Origin: Moritella marina ATCC 15381
GTDB lineage: Bacteria; Pseudomonadota; Gammaproteobacteria; Enterobacterales; Moritellaceae
DNA: 64,000 nucleotides
Reading direction: 5' to 3'
Assembly: GCF_008931805.1 (NCBI RefSeq)
Contig: NZ_CP044399.1
Location: 3,211,370 to 3,275,369, forward strand
Positions 59,460-64,000 of this stretch are shown here, piece after piece. Each line of letters starts with the position of its first letter. Within the stretch, counting starts at the first letter, position 1. Both the position numbers and the translations under genes were made by a program. The notes under the pieces were generated by a model that worked only from the letters and a program-made list of their open reading frames with translations, did not search any database and was not told where the DNA came from.

Positions 59460-60848
59460 TTGCTGACATTGCCTACTTTTCTTCAAACCTTATCTATTTA
59501 CCTGAATCCCCGTGTATTGTTTATGGGATTATTTGGGTTTTCCTCAGGATTACCACTCCTACTCGTGTTTTCTACACTGTCATTTTGGTTGCGTGAAGCA
59601 GGTGTCGATCGGGCCAGTATTGGTTTCTTTAGCTGGATAGCACTTACCTATAGCTTTAAATGGGCTTGGTCACCGTTAATCGACCAATTCCGATTACCTT
59701 GGCTGCACAATAAATTAGGTAGGCGTAGAAGTTGGCTCTTATTCACACAAGTCGTGATCATTAGCATGTTGCTGATTATGGCGACTCAAGATCCTCAGCA
59801 CAGCGTCACGTTATTTATTATCGCGTCACTTGGTTTAGCCATTGCGTCTGCAACCCAAGATGTCGTTGTCGATGCCTTTCGAATTGAAAGTGCGGATACA
59901 CGCTTACAAGGCGCTATGGCAGCAACCTATATGACAGGTTATCGACTTGCCATGATCGTGGCAGGTGCAGGATCACTGGCGATTGCCGCATTTTATGATA
60001 ACAGTGCGATCTATAATGCCGCAGCCTGGCAGTTCGCTTATGCATCTATGGCGCTGTTTATGCTATTTGGTGTCTTTGCTACCCTACTCTCTAAAGAACC
60101 CGTCGCCAAACATAAGATACAAGCCGTACATAACATTCGCGACTTCCTTATTACCGGTATCGTCAAACCCCTTACCGATCTTTTTCAGCGTTATGGCAAA
60201 ACCTGCCTGATATTATTAGCTATTGTGATCACCTATCGTATCAGTGATATTGTCATGGGGATCATGGCGAACCCTTTTTATGTCGACATGGGTTATTCAA
60301 AAGCAGAAGTGGCGGCGATCTCCAAAATATTTGGGGTGATAATGACACTCGTAGGGGCTGGTTTAGGCGGGTTACTCGTCAGTAGCTTAGGTTTACTGTC
60401 GACCTTATTACTCGGCGGGGTCCTTTCAGCCTTGACCAACGTCCTGTTTCATTGGATGGCAGGTAGCGCAGCCATTACACAGGTAATGACGGTACTTGCT
60501 TTCATCGCTCCGGAAGCATGGTTACAAACACAAGATCCAGCTCAGCTATTATTAACCCTTGTTATCAGTGCAGACAACCTCAGTGCTGGTATAGCGACCT
60601 GTGCATTTGTGGTATTTTTATCGCGACTCACCAACACCCAATTTACCGCAACGCAATATGCACTATTTTCATCAATCATGGTATTACTGCCTAAATTTAT
60701 AGCAGGGTTCTCTGGCGTTGCTGTTGATGCTTGGGATTATTCAACCTTCTTTATTGGTACTGCCGCAATCGGTATTATTCCTATCCTATTCATTGTTGTA
60801 CTGATCTACATGCAATTGAATAATCGCTTTAAATGGGTTGAATCTTAA
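59460..60848 (+). CDS. ampG: AmpG-type muropeptide MFS permease
   Basis: About 460 residues with 12-14 membrane helices. Imports anhydro-muropeptides from the periplasm for peptidoglycan recycling. The opening GLFGFSSGLPLLLVFSTLSFWLREAGV is the AmpG signature; WSPLIDQFRLPWLHNKLGRRRSW, ATQDVVVDAFRIE and MGYSKAEVAAISKIFG are further family segments. There is no ATG early enough: candidates are TTG at 59460 or, with a better-placed GGAT, TTG at 59469. Works downstream of lytic transglycosylases such as MltD in this window. Confidence 0.9.
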   Translation: MLTLPTFLQTLSIYLNPRVLFMGLFGFSSGLPLLLVFSTLSFWLREAGVDRASIGFFSWIALTYSFKWAWSPLIDQFRLPWLHNKLGRRRSWLLFTQVVIISMLLIMATQDPQHSVTLFIIASLGLAIASATQDVVVDAFRIESADTRLQGAMAATYMTGYRLAMIVAGAGSLAIAAFYDNSAIYNAAAWQFAYASMALFMLFGVFATLLSKEPVAKHKIQAVHNIRDFLITGIVKPLTDLFQRYGKTCLILLAIVITYRISDIVMGIMANPFYVDMGYSKAEVAAISKIFGVIMTLVGAGLGGLLVSSLGLLSTLLLGGVLSALTNVLFHWMAGSAAITQVMTVLAFIAPEAWLQTQDPAQLLLTLVISADNLSAGIATCAFVVFLSRLTNTQFTATQYALFSSIMVLLPKFIAGFSGVAVDAWDYSTFFIGTAAIGIIPILFIVVLIYMQLNNRFKWVES

Positions 60849-60875
60849 AGTGAGTATGCGGTAAGGAAAAGATAT

Positions 60876-60910
60876 AAAAAAGCCCAGTATGTATAAACAA
60901 ACTGGGCTTA
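60876..60910 (-). terminator. Terminator of yajQ
   Basis: AAGCCCAGT (60880-60888) pairs with ACTGGGCTT (60901-60909) with a 12-base loop. On the minus strand it ends in six thymines, so it mainly serves yajQ; ampG on the plus strand lacks the T-run. Confidence 0.78.
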
Positions 60911-60977
60911 ACCGACTTATATAGCTATATATAGATATGCTTAAAACAAGTAAATATCTATATTAAGTCACTATATA

Positions 60978-61460
60978 TTAGTCACGGAAGTTATCAAACT
61001 GGAACGGTTGACCTAGTTCTGCAGTTTTAATATGTTGCATCACAGCTTGTAAATCATCACGCTTTTTACCAACAACACGTACTTTGTCGCCTTGAATTGA
61101 TACTTGTACTTTTAGCTTGCTGTCTTTAATTGATTTAACAACTTTTTTAGCAACAGCGCCTTCGATACCTTGTAAAAATTCAATGTCTGCACTGCACGTT
61201 TTACCTGAAAATTCAGTTTTTCCAACGCTCATTGACGATGAATCAATATTACGCTTAACTAAAGCGCCACGTAAAATATCAGCCATTTGGCGAAGTTGCA
61301 TATCTTCATCAGTACGCATTTTTACTTTTTCTTTAATTAATTCAAAGCTTGCATCAACACCACGGAAATCAAAGCGAGTGCTTAATTCACGGTTTGCGTT
61401 ATCAGTTGCATTTTTCACTTCAACCATGTCAACTTCAGAAACAATATCAAATTGCGGCAT
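60978..61460 (-). CDS. yajQ: YajQ-family nucleotide-binding protein
   Basis: 160 residues from the ATG at 61460, which gives the standard start [21 protein letters not shown]; two more ATGs lie just upstream. Two ferredoxin-like domains: [17 protein letters not shown], then SDDMQ-type helix ([20 protein letters not shown]), [20 protein letters not shown] and the C-terminal [18 protein letters not shown]. Relatives bind cyclic di-GMP or RNA. The gene is near panE and thiI, as in E. coli. Confidence 0.94.
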   Translation of the reverse strand: MPQFDIVSEVDMVEVKNATDNANRELSTRFDFRGVDASFELIKEKVKMRTDEDMQLRQMADILRGALVKRNIDSSSMSVGKTEFSGKTCSADIEFLQGIEGAVAKKVVKSIKDSKLKVQVSIQGDKVRVVGKKRDDLQAVMQHIKTAELGQPFQFDNFRD

Positions 61461-61708
61461 CATCATATCCTATCATTTATAATGGTCTGATTATCTAATA
61501 GATGGCCGTTGTAATTCAACCATTAACTGCTGAACTAGCCTTATCTCTTCTATTAAGTAGCGATAATTAGACATAGTTCGTATACCATCACAACCAATAT
61601 TAATTAAATAATAAATTATCGATAAAAAGTTCGCTTACCATTTAGGAACTAAATACAATAAATAAAGGACTATAATTCCTATATACCCTGTTTATCTCCG
61701 AGAGACAA

Positions 61709-62056
61709 ATGCCATTAGATAAATATAAACTTTGGTTCCGTCTACTATTTGTCATAGTAACCGTCGCAATCTGTCTACTTGCTTTTGCTAAACCCTCATC
61801 GGATATTCCTAGTTTAGGTTACGACAAGCTAAATCACTTCATTGCCTTTGCAACATTAGCTTTGCTGTTTGATTATAGTTTCCCAAATAGAACTGTCACA
61901 TTGTTTATGACACTACTGAGTTTCGGTATTTTCATTGAATTAATTCAAGGTTTAATCCCTAGCCGTGATACCAGTCATTGCGATATTGTCGCCGATTTGG
62001 TCGGTATAACCAGTTACTTACTTCTTCAACCACTACGAGCAAAAATACATGGCTAA
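61709..62056 (+). CDS. VanZ-like membrane protein
   Basis: 115 residues with three or four hydrophobic helices. The conserved VanZ features are GYDKLNHFIAFATLALLF, GIFIELIQGLIPSRDTSHCD and IVADLVGITSYLL: a Lys/Asn-His pair, the EL.Q helix and the D.aaN-like helix. Function of these proteins outside glycopeptide resistance is not established. It overlaps panE by eight bases (ATGGCTAA), so the two are translationally coupled. Confidence 0.85.
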   Translation: MPLDKYKLWFRLLFVIVTVAICLLAFAKPSSDIPSLGYDKLNHFIAFATLALLFDYSFPNRTVTLFMTLLSFGIFIELIQGLIPSRDTSHCDIVADLVGITSYLLLQPLRAKIHG

Positions 62057-62948
62057 TTGGAACATTCTTGGCGCAGGCGCTATCGGGCACTTCTTTGCAG
62101 AAAAATTATTAAAGTCAGGCCAACATGCCGCATTTGTTTTACGCCCCGAGAGTGAGCCGCATATTCGCAGTTTTAATTTTGAAAACTTAGCGGCTGAAAA
62201 CACCAGTAATACCGTCATGGCACAAGGTAAACTCACGCCAAAGTGTGATTTTTTATTGGTCACCCTCAAAGCCCAAGACGTATTACCAGCACTGACCTTA
62301 CTACAATCACAAATTGATAAACATTGCTGTATCGTGCTGTTACATAATGGCATGGGCACAGCAGAACAAACCGAGAAACTATTCCCGCGTAACGCGATAA
62401 TGGTGGGTACGACATCTAACGGTGTATTAAAAGTCTCTGATGATCATATTCGTCATACCGGCGCTGGTGTGACTTGGTTAGGTCCATTTAATAATCAAGC
62501 AAAACGCTATAAAGACATTGCGACCCAGTTATCCGCATTGGAAGAATTAACCTGGTGTGATGATATACGCGAGAAACTATGGCTTAAACTCGTGATCAAC
62601 TGCGCGATAAATCCATTAACCGCAATCCATCAGTGTCAGAACGGTGAATTGGCGAGTTCATCGTTATATCCACAAGTGGTGAAGATTGTGCAAGAATTAG
62701 CATTGGTGTGTGAAAAAGCCCGCTTACCTTGGCCTTACGCTGAGTTACAAGCCCAGGTGGATAATGTCATTGCACGTACAGCTGAAAATTTTTCGTCTAT
62801 GCACCAAGATCGTCTCTTTAATCGTCAGACCGAAATTGACTTCATCACTGGTTATGTTCTGAAAGTGGCGAATGCTTATAGTATTCCAGTACCAACGAAT
62901 CAAGCTTTGTTCGAGCAAATCAAACAGCAAGAAACGGGATTAGTTTAA
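62049..62948 (+). CDS. panE: 2-dehydropantoate 2-reductase
   Basis: 299-residue NADPH-dependent ketopantoate reductase of pantothenate (vitamin B5/CoA) synthesis. The Rossmann start NWNILGAGAIGHFFAEKLLK, LLVTLKAQD (motif with conserved Lys), LLHNGMGT (Asn) and KLWLKLVINCAINPLTAI (catalytic Lys and Asn) are all present. Length is usual. Overlaps the VanZ-like gene; yajQ lies upstream on the other strand and thiI converges from downstream, in the gene neighbourhood seen in enterics. Confidence 0.94.
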   Translation: MANWNILGAGAIGHFFAEKLLKSGQHAAFVLRPESEPHIRSFNFENLAAENTSNTVMAQGKLTPKCDFLLVTLKAQDVLPALTLLQSQIDKHCCIVLLHNGMGTAEQTEKLFPRNAIMVGTTSNGVLKVSDDHIRHTGAGVTWLGPFNNQAKRYKDIATQLSALEELTWCDDIREKLWLKLVINCAINPLTAIHQCQNGELASSSLYPQVVKIVQELALVCEKARLPWPYAELQAQVDNVIARTAENFSSMHQDRLFNRQTEIDFITGYVLKVANAYSIPVPTNQALFEQIKQQETGLV

Positions 62949-62961
62949 GCCCAAGATCAAA

Positions 62962-63008
62962 AAAGCCAGCAAACTCTTTCTGACTAGAAATAGCTTGCTG
63001 GCTTTCTT
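62962..63008. terminator. Terminator between panE and thiI
   Basis: AAAGCCAGCAA (62962-62972) pairs with TTGCTGGCTTT (62995-63005). On the minus strand a run of six T follows, so it is strongest for thiI; the plus-strand T-run is short. Confidence 0.8.
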
Positions 63009-63054
63009 CAATAATTACCGGTAAGACTAAATTATCACCTTACCTACATCATCA

Positions 63055-64000
63055 TTAAGGACGGTAAACTTTAACGTTACCATAACCTTTTTCAATCAAG
63101 TAAAGCGCTTGCAGTTTACTCATCACACCGCGATCGCAGTATAGTAAGTAAGTCTTATCTTGATCTAACTCGCCAAACTGGTTGCCAAGTTTGAAGAAAG
63201 GCATGTGTTGCACTTCCAGTCCATCAACGTCAAGCGGTGAATCTTCAACTTCATCGATACTACGAATGTCCAAGATCACTTCGTTTGCGGCGATTTCAGT
63301 TACTGCTTCAACATCGCTCACTTGCTCTTGTGCTTCTTCAGCAATTTGACGGATATCCATTACGTTTGCAGCCATCACAACTTGGTCAATCAAGCTCATG
63401 TCGAATTTAGCTTCTTCTGCTTCAATCTTCTCTTTCACTGCTTTAACTGTAGGTTTGTTTGAGATAACACCACAGTATTCAGGAATAGTTTCCGAGAATT
63501 CAGCCGTACCAATTTTACGTGCTGTATCAATGATGTCTTGCTTATCAGCAACAATCAATGGACGTAGAATCAAGGTATCAGTGACGGAATCGATTAACGA
63601 TAAGTTACGAATAGTTTGGCTTGATACTTGGCCTACAGCTTCACCTGTAACCAGCGCTTCAATACCGAGACGCTCAGCTACTTTCGTCGCTGCACGCATC
63701 ATCATACGTTTCAGTACCACACCCATTTGTGAGTTATCTACTTTTTCTAAGATCTCAGCAACAACAGGATCGAACGGTACGCTAACAAATTTAACTTTGT
63801 GTGATGAGCTGTATTTATTCCACAAGAAATAAGAAATTTGTTTCACACCAATCTCATGTGCATCGCCGCCAAGATTGAAGAAACAGAAATGCGTACGACT
63901 ACCACGTTTAATCGTTAAGTAGCTCGATACTGCCGAGTCAAAACCACCTGACATTAATGATAGAACATCTTCTTGCCCAGCCATAGGGAAACCACCCAGG
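63055..64000 (-). CDS. thiI: tRNA sulfurtransferase ThiI, N-terminus beyond window
   Basis: The frame is open to the window edge; about 315 C-terminal residues are visible. It starts within LGGFP...[17 protein letters not shown], where SGGFDS is the PP-loop that adenylates tRNA U8 (and ThiS C-terminus). A methionine just before this is internal, since the family pattern continues upstream. The C-terminal rhodanese domain is present with its catalytic Cys in [11 protein letters not shown], so this is the long form also able to act in thiamine thiazole synthesis. The N-terminal ferredoxin-like and THUMP domains should lie outside. Confidence 0.94.
   Translation of the reverse strand, partial: LGGFPMAGQEDVLSLMSGGFDSAVSSYLTIKRGSRTHFCFFNLGGDAHEIGVKQISYFLWNKYSSSHKVKFVSVPFDPVVAEILEKVDNSQMGVVLKRMMMRAATKVAERLGIEALVTGEAVGQVSSQTIRNLSLIDSVTDTLILRPLIVADKQDIIDTARKIGTAEFSETIPEYCGVISNKPTVKAVKEKIEAEEAKFDMSLIDQVVMAANVMDIRQIAEEAQEQVSDVEAVTEIAANEVILDIRSIDEVEDSPLDVDGLEVQHMPFFKLGNQFGELDQDKTYLLYCDRGVMSKLQALYLIEKGYGNVKVYRP

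Noticed and set aside
59333-59596. 87-codon plus-strand frame spanning the ampG start
   Set aside because: It overlaps the ampG coding region in another frame, has no ribosome site, and shows no recognisable protein.

Overview
The window reads as chromosomal DNA of a marine gammaproteobacterium close to Moritella, with relatives among Vibrionales and Alteromonadales. This is inferred from moderate-to-low GC, a complete Na+-translocating NQR operon with its maturation genes, an SLC13 permease inside the sulfate-assimilation cluster, and gene order shared with enteric and Vibrio chromosomes. Shared blocks include gmhB/rrn/metNIQ, bolA/yajG/ampG, and yajQ/panE/thiI. I see no prophage, insertion sequence, integron or CRISPR array; nearly everything looks like core chromosome.

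Layout. 1-5.4 kb: envelope protein (cut by the window edge), dnaQ, a YafS-type methyltransferase, gloB and mltD. 5.5-17.7 kb: mostly single-gene units: chalcone-isomerase-like periplasmic protein, AGCS transporter, a DUF3545 mini-gene, hemerythrin, ung and nfo (uracil and abasic-site repair), a MetF-like protein, phasin, esterase, DUF3010, thioesterase, a lipoprotein of the endonuclease/phosphatase fold, the trpR-mtr operon and an XRE regulator. 17.8-29 kb: FadL porin, NUDIX hydrolase, an FMN glutamate-synthase-like gene interrupted by an in-frame stop, an NsrR-like regulator without cluster cysteines, an SRPBCC protein, an NSS transporter, an unrecognised 396-residue protein, a LysE exporter and an FAD oxidoreductase.

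29.0-34.9 kb: a minus-strand rrn operon: promoter, boxA, 16S, tRNA-Glu(UUC), 23S, 5S, tRNA-Asp(GUC). It is followed by an expanded, diverged second tRNA-Asp and a 5' fragment of a third. 34.9-38.3 kb: gmhB and the metNIQ methionine importer behind a MetJ-type operator. 38.4-40.4 kb: two poorly characterised genes, one a transglutaminase-like protein that appears to lack the catalytic cysteine. 40.4-46 kb: cysD-cysN-SLC13 permease-cysC-cysQ, i.e. sulfate uptake, APS synthesis, PAPS synthesis and PAP removal. 46-48.1 kb: dinB with a LexA-like box, and ompW with a perfect FNR site. 48.4-55.5 kb: nqrABCDEF-apbE-nqrM, the respiratory sodium pump together with the flavin transferase and the iron-delivery factor it needs. 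55.9-64 kb: bolA, rlmG-yajG, a periplasmic cyclophilin, a small unknown gene, ampG, yajQ, vanZ-like/panE, and the 3' part of thiI.

The items most worth following up are the tandem tRNA-Asp duplication with a compensatory base-pair change, the cysteine-less NsrR homologue, the in-frame stop in the FMN enzyme, the Cys-to-Ser transglutaminase-like protein, and several strong unassigned dyad sites (before fadL, the NSS transporter and the XRE gene). No clearly new multi-gene system is visible. All calls come from reading the sequence; no database search was run.
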